A stretch of DNA of 64,000 nucleotides from Flavobacteriaceae bacterium (GCA_013001285.1 JABDMU010000035.1:43059-107058); one strand, 5' to 3'; shown: positions 27,509-36,071, counted from the first letter of the stretch. Numbers and translations: made by a program. Notes: generated by a model not told the origin, from the letters alone.

Positions 27509-28351
27509 TTGGAGTCACTCATCACTTATTTTGAAAACATACCTTCTGCGCATCGCAGTCTTATTTTAGTTGGTGGTTTAACCTTCTTTTGGCTATTGGA
27601 AGGTGCAGTACCGTTGTTCAAATTCAATTACAAAAAATGGCGACATGCAATACCAAATTTGTTTTTTACAGCAACAACAATAGCGATCAATTTTGCATTG
27701 GCATTTTTGTTATTGCAATCTGCAGATTGGGTGGTGGCAAATGATTTCGGTATTATCAATTGGTTGCCAGAAATGCCACTTTGGCTCTATGTAGTTATTG
27801 GTATTTTGCTTATGGATTTTTTTGGCGCTTATTTGCCGCATTTTGTTGAACATAAGGTTAAACCCTTATGGATGATACATTTAGTGCATCACACAGATCA
27901 TAAGGTAGATACGACAACAGCTAACAGACACCATCCCTTAGAAAGTGTCATACGATTTACATTTACACTTTTTGGTGTTTTTATAATTGGAGCTCCAATA
28001 GGTATCGTTATGCTTTATCAGTCGATGTCACTCGTGGCAACACAGTTTAGTCATGCCAACATTAAATTACCACGAAAAGTAGACCATACATTGAGCTATT
28101 TTTTAGTATCTCCTGACATGCATAAGGTACATCATCATAATGTTTTGCCATATACAGATTCTAATTATGGCAATATTTTTTCAATTTGGGATCGCATTCT
28201 GGGGACTTATATGGAATTAGATAGAGACAAAATTCTTTACGGCGTAGATGTCTTTCCAAATGAAGAAGAGAACAGTAAGGTCTTAGACCTTCTGAAGCAA
28301 CCTTTTCAAAAATATAGAAAACCAACGGTCATGCCAGACCAAGATTCTTGA
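27509..28351 (+). CDS. Sterol desaturase / fatty acid hydroxylase family membrane protein
   Basis: The 280-aa protein has four to five membrane helices and the di-iron histidine motifs of the superfamily: HFVEHK (about 111-116), HLVHHTDHK (about 124-132), NRHHPLE (about 138-144) and DMHKVHHH (about 203-210). These enzymes hydroxylate or desaturate lipids in the membrane using O2. The start is TTG, 4 nt after the preceding stop, and its end overlaps the TTG start of the GDPD gene by 4 bp (TTGA). The last ~45 residues are soluble. The lipid substrate is unknown; GDPD next door points to phospholipid metabolism. Confidence 0.92.
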   Translation: MESLITYFENIPSAHRSLILVGGLTFFWLLEGAVPLFKFNYKKWRHAIPNLFFTATTIAINFALAFLLLQSADWVVANDFGIINWLPEMPLWLYVVIGILLMDFFGAYLPHFVEHKVKPLWMIHLVHHTDHKVDTTTANRHHPLESVIRFTFTLFGVFIIGAPIGIVMLYQSMSLVATQFSHANIKLPRKVDHTLSYFLVSPDMHKVHHHNVLPYTDSNYGNIFSIWDRILGTYMELDRDKILYGVDVFPNEEENSKVLDLLKQPFQKYRKPTVMPDQDS

Positions 28352-29163
28352 CCTTGATAGCAGTTCACGGACATAGAGGCTGTCGAGGCCTTCTCCCAGA
28401 GAATACAATTGAAGCCTTTGAAAAGGCAATTAAATTGGGAGTCCACGCCATTGAAATGGATTTAGCCATTTCTAAAGATCACAAGGTCGTTGTTTCACAT
28501 GAACCCTTTATGAGTAGACGTATTTGTCTTGATCAAAATGGTCAGGTAATACCCAAAAAGGATGACATGTATTATAATTTATATGCCATGAACTATGATG
28601 AGATCAAGCTGTTTGATTGTGGACTTAAGGCACATCCTGATTATCCGGACCAAAAAAATATTAAAGCTTATAAACCTTTATTAGATGAGGTTATTTTTAA
28701 GGCAATTGATTTGAACCCAAACATAAGATTTAATCTTGAAATCAAGGCCAAATCCAAATATGATGGAATTTACACGCCCAACCCAGAGACCTTTGTTAGA
28801 CTTGTAATTGATGTCATTGAATCCTGTAATGTGTCCAATCAGACCAATCTTCAATCCTTCGATCTTCGAATACTCAAACAGATCAAAAAACAGGCGCCAA
28901 ATATGCAAATCGCACTGCTTGTTGATCGCGACCAAAAGGTATATCATAAATTGAATAAAATTGAATTTAAGCCTGAGATTATTAGCCCCTATTTTAAGCT
29001 AATATCGAAGGATCTCGTCAAGGATTTACAAAGCAAGGCCTTTCGTGTCATTCCATGGACCGTTAATGATATAAGTGATTTGAATAAGATGTTAGCATTT
29101 CAAGTTGATGGTATCATTACCGATTATCCTAATCGACTTATCGACATATTGAATAAGAATTGA
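28348..29163 (+). CDS. Glycerophosphodiester phosphodiesterase
   Basis: The 271-aa TIM-barrel protein shows VHGHRGCRGLLPENTIEAFEKAIKLGVHAIEMDL (about 6-39), with catalytic His and Arg of GHRG and Glu of PENT, then metal ligands ExD and VVSHEP (His about 51). C-terminal RVIPWTVNDISDLNKML and DGIITDYPNR complete the GDPD pattern. It hydrolyses glycerophosphodiesters to an alcohol and glycerol 3-phosphate. There is no signal peptide, so it is probably cytoplasmic. Start TTG overlaps the previous stop. A stem-loop without a T-run follows. Confidence 0.93.
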   Translation: MTLIAVHGHRGCRGLLPENTIEAFEKAIKLGVHAIEMDLAISKDHKVVVSHEPFMSRRICLDQNGQVIPKKDDMYYNLYAMNYDEIKLFDCGLKAHPDYPDQKNIKAYKPLLDEVIFKAIDLNPNIRFNLEIKAKSKYDGIYTPNPETFVRLVIDVIESCNVSNQTNLQSFDLRILKQIKKQAPNMQIALLVDRDQKVYHKLNKIEFKPEIISPYFKLISKDLVKDLQSKAFRVIPWTVNDISDLNKMLAFQVDGIITDYPNRLIDILNKN

Positions 29164-29164
29164 A

Positions 29165-29189
29165 TTCATCGGATAAATTTTCCGATGAA
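29165..29189 (+). terminator. Stem-loop after the GDPD gene
   Basis: TTCATCGGA and TCCGATGAA form a perfect 9-bp stem with a 7-nt loop directly after the stop codon. It lacks a following T-run, so it may stabilise the 3' end rather than act as a classic terminator. The ~250 nt from here to the next gene holds nothing else I can support. Confidence 0.5.
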
Positions 29190-29447
29190 CTAGTTTAAGT
29201 GCCATTCTTCCCAAATTATTGCAGTTTGTAGTCATTCCTTTTTCAACGCGATTGGTATGAGTATATTTATTGCGCTATTAATCTATTTTTAAGTAAAAGA
29301 AATTCAATTATTAATTGATTTCAATACATTAACCTAATTTATGTTGATGATACAATGTCTGTTCTGGCAGTTGATTTCATTAAGACTTTTAGATTAATTT
29401 ATTTACTTAAGAATATCACATGGTTCATGATGTCTGAATTAAGTAAA

Positions 29448-30200
29448 ATGAGATTTGTCTCAACGCTATTTGTGTGTTTGTTCTGTGTTCCTTTGGTGCA
29501 GGCACAGGAAGATTTTGCAATGATCAGAAAGAATGTTAATATTCTTGCCAAACATTTGAATCATGACCTGAGTCCTTCAAAGGACTCGCTACTGCTGAGT
29601 AGTAAAAAAAAGATATTTCGAGTATATACGGTTGGTGGTTATAGTGGTCTTATTGATCACAAGATAAGCACCAAAAAATTTGCCGTTCCTTTAAAGCGTT
29701 TGAGAAAGGGGAAATACGTTTTTGTTGTTGATCAACTTAATTTGAAAATTGTTTTTCAAATCCATATCCTCAGAAATTATAATGATATTGATGATTTTAT
29801 AGATCAAGAAGATGCCATTGTTTCAGCAGAAGTTGAAGCTATAAAACCTGAAGCTGCTGATTTAGAAAAAATTGAAGTTAAAGAACCTGAACCAGTTGTA
29901 GCTCAAATTGAAACACCAGGCCCAACTGTACAGCCGGAACGGGAAAAAGTAGCAAAGACAAAATTAGCAGTTGCCAAGTCATCTGTTCAATTAACAAAGG
30001 AGAAACAGAAAATAGCCGATGTGAAGGTGGTCAAAAAGGCGGTCATAAAGCCAGAGCCGATACCCAAAGAAACGAAGTCTTATAACCTAACCGATCTGGA
30101 ACGAGATAATATGCAGTCGCGTAAGGAAGCCAGACAGAAAAAGACAAAATCAAAGGATGAAAAATCTACTAACAATTCGAATAAACAAAAAGAAAAATAA
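29448..30200 (+). CDS. Secreted protein of unknown family with charged C-terminal tail (paralog of the next gene)
   Basis: I start at ATG 29448 (MRFVSTLFVCLFCVPLVQAQ), which gives a signal peptide; the frame extends 31 codons upstream, including ATGs at 29427 and 29430. The mature protein (about 230 aa) has an N-terminal globular domain of roughly 85 residues (NVNILAKHLNH, SKDSLLLSSKKKIFRVYTVGG, FAVPLKRLRKGKYVFVVDQLNLKIVFQIHIL). It is followed by a Pro/Glu/Lys-rich tail ending NNSNKQKEK, probably disordered. The domain is clearly related to the protein at 30366-30764 (shared NILAK, H.L..tKDtL.L.SK, P..RL..GK..F.V, KIVF). I know no named family for it. Confidence 0.8.
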   Translation: MRFVSTLFVCLFCVPLVQAQEDFAMIRKNVNILAKHLNHDLSPSKDSLLLSSKKKIFRVYTVGGYSGLIDHKISTKKFAVPLKRLRKGKYVFVVDQLNLKIVFQIHILRNYNDIDDFIDQEDAIVSAEVEAIKPEAADLEKIEVKEPEPVVAQIETPGPTVQPEREKVAKTKLAVAKSSVQLTKEKQKIADVKVVKKAVIKPEPIPKETKSYNLTDLERDNMQSRKEARQKKTKSKDEKSTNNSNKQKEK

Positions 30201-30365
30201 TCTTTGAAAGAAAGGAAAACAGATTAAAATGACACGTTATTCCCTTTTCTATGCATTTCATAGACTTTTTTGTTTGTAGTAGTTTTATTCTGTTAGATTT
30301 AACTTGAGGTTCTAACCTCATTGCTATTAATTCACAAATAATTTTAGAGTTAACTTAAATTTTGA

Positions 30366-30764
30366 ATGAGAAATTTTCTCTTAACTCTATTATTGACGTT
30401 TTCTAAAATTTTTGTCCACCAAACACAGGCACAAGAGAAAATTGCAGTAATTGAAAAGAATTCCAATATACTTGCAAAGGATGTCAAACACGAATTGAAC
30501 GCCACCAAAGACACGCTTATTTTAAGAAGTAAAAGACGTATGCATTATGTATACTCAGTAAATAGCGATCATCAACGCGAAATAGATGAGTTCATTGAAG
30601 ATTTTAAGTATAAAATTCCTATAGATCGTCTGAGTCAAGGCAAACACTTGTTTGCTGTAAGTTATTTACAAAGAAAGATCGTTTTTATAGTAAGAGTTTA
30701 TGACCCAAAAGCTTCCTTTAAGGTTTCCAAAAGAGGCGAGGACGTTGCCACAAGAAACAATTAA
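30366..30764 (+). CDS. Small secreted protein of unknown family (paralog of the previous gene)
   Basis: The 132-aa protein starts MRNFLLTLLLTFSKIFVHQTQAQ (signal peptide) and then consists almost entirely of the ~85-residue domain shared with its neighbour: NSNILAKDVKHELNATKDTLILRSKRRMHYVYSV, a variable loop with an extra acidic stretch (REIDEFIEDF), then YKIPIDRLSQGKHLFAVSYLQRKIVFIVRVYD. It lacks the long charged tail. The pattern (short strands, 'GKH.F.V' turn, final strand) suggests a small beta-sandwich. The two genes are 165 nt apart, probably from a tandem duplication. It overlaps the 3' end of the convergent DUF1343 gene by 4 bp. No function can be proposed. Confidence 0.8.
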   Translation: MRNFLLTLLLTFSKIFVHQTQAQEKIAVIEKNSNILAKDVKHELNATKDTLILRSKRRMHYVYSVNSDHQREIDEFIEDFKYKIPIDRLSQGKHLFAVSYLQRKIVFIVRVYDPKASFKVSKRGEDVATRNN

Positions 30765-31993
30765 TCGTAAATCAAATATTGAGATCTAAGGCGTTTAAAA
30801 TTTGCGATATCAGTCTTCCAGGTTTTTCGAATTTCATTCACGGTATATCCTTTTTCAATTTGCATTCGAAGTTTTTCAGTACCAGCTAACTTTGTAAAAA
30901 AAGCATTGAAAAATTCAGATTTATTTTCAGTGGCAACATAAGCTTCAATAAGCCATTCCAGATTTAAATAGGATAGCTTATCATGTGTACTTAGATCCAT
31001 ACCATAACAAATTTCTCCTTGATGCTTTGGATAAGTGGCCCCATCATTTGGCTCTGGCCTAAATTCATATTTGAAATAGTTGTTGTCTAGAAACGGACTC
31101 CCAAACACTTGAAACTGCAGATCAGTTCCGCGACCAGCACTTACATTTGTGCCTTCAAAAAAACATAAACTCGGATACAAATTAATAGCTTGATCGTTAG
31201 GTAGATTAGGCGATGGTTTTATAGGTAAACTATAGGTTTTTTGATGTGAATAATTATGAAGCTTTACCACTTTAAGATCGCATTTAACGCCGTTTTTTAA
31301 CCAGCCCTCACCATTGATCATTTGAGCATACTCGGCCATGGTCATGCCATGAACAACAGGCACAGGATGCATGCCCACAAAACTGGAATGTTCTTTTTCT
31401 AAAATAGGCCCATCAACATAATGGCCATTTGGATTTGGTCTATCCAAAACTATAACTTTAAGACCTTGCTCAGCACAAGCTTCCATGACATAATGCAAGG
31501 ATGAAATATACGTGTAAAAGCGAGCGCCTACATCCTGAATATCAAAAATGATAAGATCTAAGGCTTCGAGTTGCTCAGGACTCGGTTTTTTATTCTTACC
31601 ATATAAAGAAATAATAGGTAAGCCCGTTTTAGTATCAATACCGTCCAGTACAACTTCTCCTGCATCAGCGGTCCCTCGAAAACCATGTTCAGGAGCAAAT
31701 ACTTTTTTAATTGTAACGTTTAATGCTAATAATGAATCGACTAAATGAATATAGGATTGATTGTTTTTTTTAAAAATAACTGAAGTTTGATTCGCTACAA
31801 TCCCAATGCGTTTACCTTTTAGGTCATCTAAATAATCTTCGATCCTATTCGCAGCTATAATGATAGGACGCTCCTGAGTTATGGGTTCAATACTTTTAAC
31901 TTTTAGCGTTGATTTTCCTTCAGAATTAGAACCACAAGAAAGTAGTATAAAAACAAAGAATAAAACTGTATTTTTGAAAACATTAATCAGCAT
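30761..31993 (-). CDS. namZ: DUF1343 / NamZ-like exo-beta-N-acetylmuramidase lipoprotein
   Basis: The 410-aa protein has a lipoprotein signal peptide (hydrophobic 5-18, lipobox LLSC with Cys20). Its DUF1343 domain shows LKGKRIGIVANQTS, KKVFAPEHGFRGTADAGE, LIIFDIQDVGARFYTYISSLHYVMEAC, LDRPNPNG and EGTNVSAGRGTDLQFQVFGSPFL. The Bacillus subtilis member NamZ is an exo-N-acetylmuramidase (GH171) acting on muramyl ends in peptidoglycan turnover. Here the enzyme would be anchored in the envelope. Its start codon faces the TTG of the LolC/E-type gene across only 9 bp, so at least one promoter lies inside the other gene. The gene name is by family only. Confidence 0.9.
   Translation of the reverse strand: MLINVFKNTVLFFVFILLSCGSNSEGKSTLKVKSIEPITQERPIIIAANRIEDYLDDLKGKRIGIVANQTSVIFKKNNQSYIHLVDSLLALNVTIKKVFAPEHGFRGTADAGEVVLDGIDTKTGLPIISLYGKNKKPSPEQLEALDLIIFDIQDVGARFYTYISSLHYVMEACAEQGLKVIVLDRPNPNGHYVDGPILEKEHSSFVGMHPVPVVHGMTMAEYAQMINGEGWLKNGVKCDLKVVKLHNYSHQKTYSLPIKPSPNLPNDQAINLYPSLCFFEGTNVSAGRGTDLQFQVFGSPFLDNNYFKYEFRPEPNDGATYPKHQGEICYGMDLSTHDKLSYLNLEWLIEAYVATENKSEFFNAFFTKLAGTEKLRMQIEKGYTVNEIRKTWKTDIANFKRLRSQYLIYD
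31969..31976 (+). promoter_or_regulatory. -7 promoter box for the LolC/E-type permease, inside the DUF1343 gene
   Basis: TATTTTTG matches TAnnTTTG exactly and lies 26 nt before the TTG start at 32003. It falls within codons 6-9 of the divergent DUF1343 gene. Confidence 0.5.
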
Positions 31994-32002
31994 AACTTCA
32001 AT

Positions 32003-33238
32003 TTGAATTACGAATACTTTATAGCTAAACGCATAATCGGCAGTAAGTCGTATAAAAGTAGTGTATCAGCACCAATAATAAAAATTGGTATTGCAGCTAT
32101 CGCAATTGGTATGGTTGTGATGTTGGTAGCTATTGCAACGGGAATTGGTTTGCAACAAAAAATTCGAGATAAAGCCATAGCATTTAATGGCCATATAACG
32201 ATTTCAAATTTCGACACCAATATTTCAGACGAATCACAGAACCCAATATCAAATCAACAGGTTTTTTACCCTGAATTCAAGTCGATTGATGGTATAAATC
32301 ATATTCAAGCTGTAGCAACCAAGTTTGGGGTCATAAGAACGGCTTCCGATTTTGAAGGGGTTGTTTTAAAAGGTGTTGGTGCCGATTTTGACTGGCGTTT
32401 TTTTGAGGAATTTTTAATTGAAGGACAACTACCTACCTTCAATTCTGATTATAGTAATGATGTACTTATTTCGCAGTATCTGGCAAATAGACTTGGATTT
32501 AAGGTGAATGATAGTTTTCAGATGTATTTTGCGAAGGAAGATATAAATAAACCGCCTTCAATAATTAAATACAACATCGTAGGCATTTACAAATCGGGCT
32601 TTCAAGAATTGGATGCGACCTATATGCTTGGTGATATCAATCATATTCGTCGATTGAATAAATGGGATGACGATCATATTGGACACTTCGAAATATTCAT
32701 TGATGATTTTGATGAACTTATTGAAAAAGATGATGAGATCTATAATTTCATTCCGTCTACTTTAAACACGCAAAATGTTGTTGAAAAATATGATTCTGTG
32801 TTTGAATGGATCAACATATTCGATAAGAATATATATGGGATCATTGGTATTATGATCGTTGTTGCAGGAATAAATATGATCACTGCATTGCTCGTTCTTA
32901 TTTTAGAAAGGACACAAATGATTGGCATATTAAAGGCGCTTGGAAGTAATAACTGGAGCATCCGCAAAGTGTTTTTATATAATGCTTCCTATCTTATTTT
33001 ACTCGGACTTTTTTGGGGAAATATTATTGGATTAGGATTATTGTTTCTTCAACAAAAATTCGGATTATTTCCTTTGGATCCTGACGTTTATTATGTCACC
33101 CAAGTTCCCGTATATATTAGTTTTAGTTATGTGATAGCCTTAAATATTGGAACCTTCTTCCTTTGCTTAATGATGCTTTTAATTCCATCGATAGTCATAA
33201 CAAAAATATCTCCAGTTAAAGCGATGCGCTTCGAATAA
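32003..33238 (+). CDS. ABC transporter permease of the LolC/LolE (FtsX-like) type
   Basis: The 411-aa protein has a first membrane helix at about 25-48 (IIKIGIAAIAIGMVVMLVAIATGIGLQQKIR), a large periplasmic MacB-PCD-like domain (about 50-270), and three C-terminal FtsX-type helices (about 279-300, 325-350 and 375-402). This is the topology of LolC/E, which with LolD extracts lipoproteins from the inner membrane. The N-terminal YFIAKRIIGSK is typical of Bacteroidota members. The start is TTG (32003). No ATPase is adjacent, so a LolD would be encoded elsewhere. An A-rich stem-loop follows. Confidence 0.9.
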   Translation: MNYEYFIAKRIIGSKSYKSSVSAPIIKIGIAAIAIGMVVMLVAIATGIGLQQKIRDKAIAFNGHITISNFDTNISDESQNPISNQQVFYPEFKSIDGINHIQAVATKFGVIRTASDFEGVVLKGVGADFDWRFFEEFLIEGQLPTFNSDYSNDVLISQYLANRLGFKVNDSFQMYFAKEDINKPPSIIKYNIVGIYKSGFQELDATYMLGDINHIRRLNKWDDDHIGHFEIFIDDFDELIEKDDEIYNFIPSTLNTQNVVEKYDSVFEWINIFDKNIYGIIGIMIVVAGINMITALLVLILERTQMIGILKALGSNNWSIRKVFLYNASYLILLGLFWGNIIGLGLLFLQQKFGLFPLDPDVYYVTQVPVYISFSYVIALNIGTFFLCLMMLLIPSIVITKISPVKAMRFE

Positions 33239-33241
33239 AAA

Positions 33242-33269
33242 AAAGGCTTTAAATCATTTTAAAGCCTTT
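33242..33269 (-). terminator. Terminator between convergent genes
   Basis: AAAGGCTTTAAA-TCAT-TTTAAAGCCTTT is a perfect 12-bp stem. The longer T-run is on the minus strand (seven to eight A on the plus strand before it), so it mainly serves the small gene at 33295-33486. It probably also stops the permease transcript. Confidence 0.8.
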
Positions 33270-33294
33270 CTAATTATATATTACAATTTTGATA

Positions 33295-33486
33295 TTAATT
33301 ATCTTCGACGCAATCTCCTAGAGAATCTCCAGAATGCTGAAGTAAATGAGCGGCTGCTGCAGGTAATGCAACATTAATGACATGCGGATTATTGTCAACA
33401 TTATGACAAACATCCACCTTTATGGCTGAACTTCCTAATAATAAGGTAGCACCAATAATTGAAAAAAGTAAGCTTTTTGTTTTCAT
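33295..33486 (-). CDS. 63-aa secreted protein with a single CHN...AHL..HSGD..G.C motif
   Basis: The protein begins with a signal peptide (MKTKSLLFSIIGATLLLGSSA). The remaining ~42 residues are VDVCHNVDNNPHVINVALPA followed by AAAHLLQHSGDSLGDCVEDN. This matches a short motif (CHxG..HxIxV...A..AHLxHGDxxGxC) that is usually a small part of larger secreted bacterial proteins; here it is the whole mature protein. Two Cys and four His could bind a metal or form one disulfide. It has its own downstream terminator. No function is known to me. Codon use and the clear signal peptide make a real gene likely despite its size. Confidence 0.8.
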   Translation of the reverse strand: MKTKSLLFSIIGATLLLGSSAIKVDVCHNVDNNPHVINVALPAAAAHLLQHSGDSLGDCVEDN

Positions 33487-33682
33487 AGTATATTAAAATT
33501 TGAGTTAAATAAAATTAACTATAAACTATTGTGTAATGATCTGATTATAAGACTTTTCGATAAAAGTGAATAAAAGATAGATTTATGTCACTAATCTGTA
33601 TTTGAAATGCAGTTTTCTACGATTAAATGATGCCCAATTGCAAATTATTTGTTCTTTATTTCATAGATATGGTCCGCTTGCC

Positions 33683-33690
33683 TATTTTTG
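33683..33690 (+). promoter_or_regulatory. -7 promoter box giving a near-leaderless cysteine synthase mRNA
   Basis: TATTTTTG matches TAnnTTTG exactly. Only 6 nt separate its last base from the ATG at 33697, so transcription should begin within a few bases of the start codon. Confidence 0.5.
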
Positions 33691-33696
33691 CAACCT

Positions 33697-34677
33697 ATGG
33701 AATACGCCCAAAATATTTTAGAAACTATAGGTAATACGCCTTTAGTGAAGATTAATAAACTTACAGCTGAATTACCATGTTTAGTTTTAGCAAAATATGA
33801 GACCTTTAATCCTGGAAATTCTGTTAAAGACCGAATGGCTGTAAAGATGATTGAAGATGCTGAAGCAGATGGACGACTGCAGCCTGGAGGTACAATTATT
33901 GAAGGAACCTCCGGAAACACAGGGATGGGTTTAGCACTAGCCGCTATTGTTAAAGGTTATAAATGTGTATTTGTTATTAGCGATAAGCAATCCAAAGAAA
34001 AAATGGACATTCTTCGCGCAGTAGGTGCTGAAGTTGTTGTTTGTCCAACCGATGTTGAACCTACAGATCCAAGATCTTACTATTCGGTATCAAAACGCTT
34101 AGCAGAAGAAACGCCTAATGCCTGGTACGTGAACCAATATGATAACCCAAGTAATGCTGCTGCACATTATGAAAGTACCGGACCAGAAATTTGGAAGCAA
34201 ACCGATGGTAAAGTAACACATTTTGTTGTAGGTGTTGGTACAGGCGGAACGGTATCAGGTGTTGGTAAATATTTAAAAGAACAAAACCCAAACATCAAAG
34301 TATGGGGCATCGATACCTATGGAAGTGTTTTTAAAAAATATCACGAAACTGGAATATTCGATGAAAAGGAGATCTATCCATACGTTACTGAAGGTATAGG
34401 TGAGGATATCTTACCAGAGAATGTGGATTTCAGTATAATTGATGGTTTTACTAAGGTGACTGATAAAGACGCAGCTATCTATACCCAAAGGCTCGCAAAA
34501 GAAGAAGGGATGTTCCTGGGGAACTCCGCAGGTGCAGCAATAAAAGGCCTTTTACAACTAAAAGATAAATTCACCAAAGAAGATGTGGTCGTCGTCTTAT
34601 TCCATGATCATGGTAGTCGTTACGTTGGAAAAATGTTTAATGACGATTGGATGAAGAAAATGGGATACATTGATTAA
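33697..34677 (+). CDS. cysM: Cysteine synthase / O-acetylserine sulfhydrylase family PLP enzyme
   Basis: The start is ATG 33697 (MEYAQNILETIGNTPLVKINK), giving 326 aa. A TTG three codons earlier is part of the -7 promoter box. PLP lysine lies in NPGNSVKDRMAV (Lys44), phosphate-binding GTGGTVSGVGKYL at about 183-195, and the substrate loop is EGTSGNTGMGLA. The enzyme makes cysteine from O-acetylserine and sulfide. The C-terminal half (SAGAAIKGLLQLKDKF, VVLFHDHGSRYVGKMFND) resembles cystathionine beta-synthase-like members without the heme and CBS domains, so a CBS activity is possible. The gene symbol is therefore tentative. Confidence 0.9.
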   Translation: MEYAQNILETIGNTPLVKINKLTAELPCLVLAKYETFNPGNSVKDRMAVKMIEDAEADGRLQPGGTIIEGTSGNTGMGLALAAIVKGYKCVFVISDKQSKEKMDILRAVGAEVVVCPTDVEPTDPRSYYSVSKRLAEETPNAWYVNQYDNPSNAAAHYESTGPEIWKQTDGKVTHFVVGVGTGGTVSGVGKYLKEQNPNIKVWGIDTYGSVFKKYHETGIFDEKEIYPYVTEGIGEDILPENVDFSIIDGFTKVTDKDAAIYTQRLAKEEGMFLGNSAGAAIKGLLQLKDKFTKEDVVVVLFHDHGSRYVGKMFNDDWMKKMGYID

Positions 34678-34736
34678 CATCTTTATTAATTCTTCTATAA
34701 TTTGCATATTTAAACCGTAGTGATTATTTTCGACAC

Positions 34737-36011
34737 ATGAGCGAAAATTTTCTACACTATCTTTGGAAATTCAAGAAATTTGAAACAGGTCATTTAACAA
34801 CTTCAAATAAGAGGACTATTGAAGTTCTCAAGGTTGGTCAGCACAATCATAATTCAGGTCCAGATTTCTTTAATGCTAAAATTAGGATCGATGATCAATT
34901 ATGGGTCGGTAATGTTGAAATTCATGTAAAATCCTCAGATTGGTTATTGCATCAGCACGACAAAGATCAGGCATACGATTCGGTAATTTTACATGTGGTG
35001 TGGAAGCATGATACGGAAATTCGTCGAACGAATAACTCCATTATTCCAACCTTAAGTTTAGGTGAATTTGCCAGTAAAACTGCGATCAAAAATTATAAAC
35101 AGTTATTTTATAAAAAGAAGAACTGGATCAATTGTGAAAAGCAATTCAAACATATCGACATTTTTTTACTACAAAGGTGGTTGGAACGTCTCTATTTTGA
35201 GCGTTTTGAACGAAAAGCCCTTGAAATGGAACGAATACTTGAAAAATCGAAACACAATTGGGAAGAAGTTTTCTTTAGAGTAATTTTTAAAAACTTCGGA
35301 TTAAAATTAAATGCTGATGCCTTTGATACCATCGCGAGATCAATTCCTTTTACTGTATTAAGAAAATGTCAATCAAATCAGTTTTCACTCGAGGCTATTT
35401 TTATGGGTCAAGCAGGATTCCTCGAAGATCATAAGAAAGATGGATATTATACAGATCTTAAAAAAGAATATCAATTCCTCAGCAAAAAATTCAATTTGAA
35501 GAATGACCATGTTATAAGACCACATATGTTTCGATTAAGACCTTCTAATTTTCCAACCATTCGATTATCTCAATTGGCTCAATTGTATTCAAGTGAACCA
35601 AATTTATTTTCAAGGGTGATCTCAATGCATGAAATGACGGATTTCTATGCACTGTTTTCGGTTAATACATCTCCTTATTGGGAATCCCATTTCACATTTA
35701 ATAAAAAATCGAATCATTCAATCAAACAGCTTACGCATGCCTTTATTAATCTGATCGTAATTAATTCTATTATACCCATTAGATTCTTGTATGCTAAATA
35801 TCAATCGAAATTTGACAAACATGATTTGATAAATATTATCAACGCGCTTCCTAAAGAGAAAAATACTATTGTTGAAGGATTTGAAAATTTAAGAAGAATG
35901 GATTTATCGGCTTTAGAATCTCAAGCATTGATTCAATTGAAAGCAAATTATTGCGATAACAATAAATGCTTGGAGTGCGAAATCGGCCAGCAATTAATTT
36001 CATCAAAATAG
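34737..36011 (+). CDS. DUF2851 family protein
   Basis: The 424-aa cytoplasmic protein starts MSENFLHYLWKFKKFETGHLTTS and contains the family hallmark GQHNHNSGPDFFNAKI (about 33-48), with VGNVEIHVKSSDWLLHQHDKDQAYDSVILHVVW (about 60-92). The His/Asp/Glu-rich arrangement (HNHNSGPDF, EIHVKSSDW, HVVW) looks like a metal-binding or nuclease-like site, but no activity is established for DUF2851. The C-terminus ends in a cysteine cluster (CDNNKCLECEIGQQL), which may bind a metal. Monocistronic, common in Bacteroidota. Confidence 0.93.
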   Translation: MSENFLHYLWKFKKFETGHLTTSNKRTIEVLKVGQHNHNSGPDFFNAKIRIDDQLWVGNVEIHVKSSDWLLHQHDKDQAYDSVILHVVWKHDTEIRRTNNSIIPTLSLGEFASKTAIKNYKQLFYKKKNWINCEKQFKHIDIFLLQRWLERLYFERFERKALEMERILEKSKHNWEEVFFRVIFKNFGLKLNADAFDTIARSIPFTVLRKCQSNQFSLEAIFMGQAGFLEDHKKDGYYTDLKKEYQFLSKKFNLKNDHVIRPHMFRLRPSNFPTIRLSQLAQLYSSEPNLFSRVISMHEMTDFYALFSVNTSPYWESHFTFNKKSNHSIKQLTHAFINLIVINSIIPIRFLYAKYQSKFDKHDLINIINALPKEKNTIVEGFENLRRMDLSALESQALIQLKANYCDNNKCLECEIGQQLISSK

Positions 36012-36050
36012 ATTCACATACTTAAAATTTGTAGCGATTTTCTTCACGAA

Positions 36051-36071
36051 AATTACGGTAAAACCGTAATT
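36051..36071. promoter_or_regulatory. Inverted repeat upstream of the subtilase gene
   Basis: AATTACGGT-AAA-ACCGTAATT is a perfect inverted repeat with 9-bp arms, 115 nt before the subtilase ATG. It is about 20 bp upstream of a possible TTG-N17-ATTATTTG promoter (36091-36118). No T-run follows on the plus strand, so a protein-binding site is at least as likely as a terminator. Confidence 0.4.
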
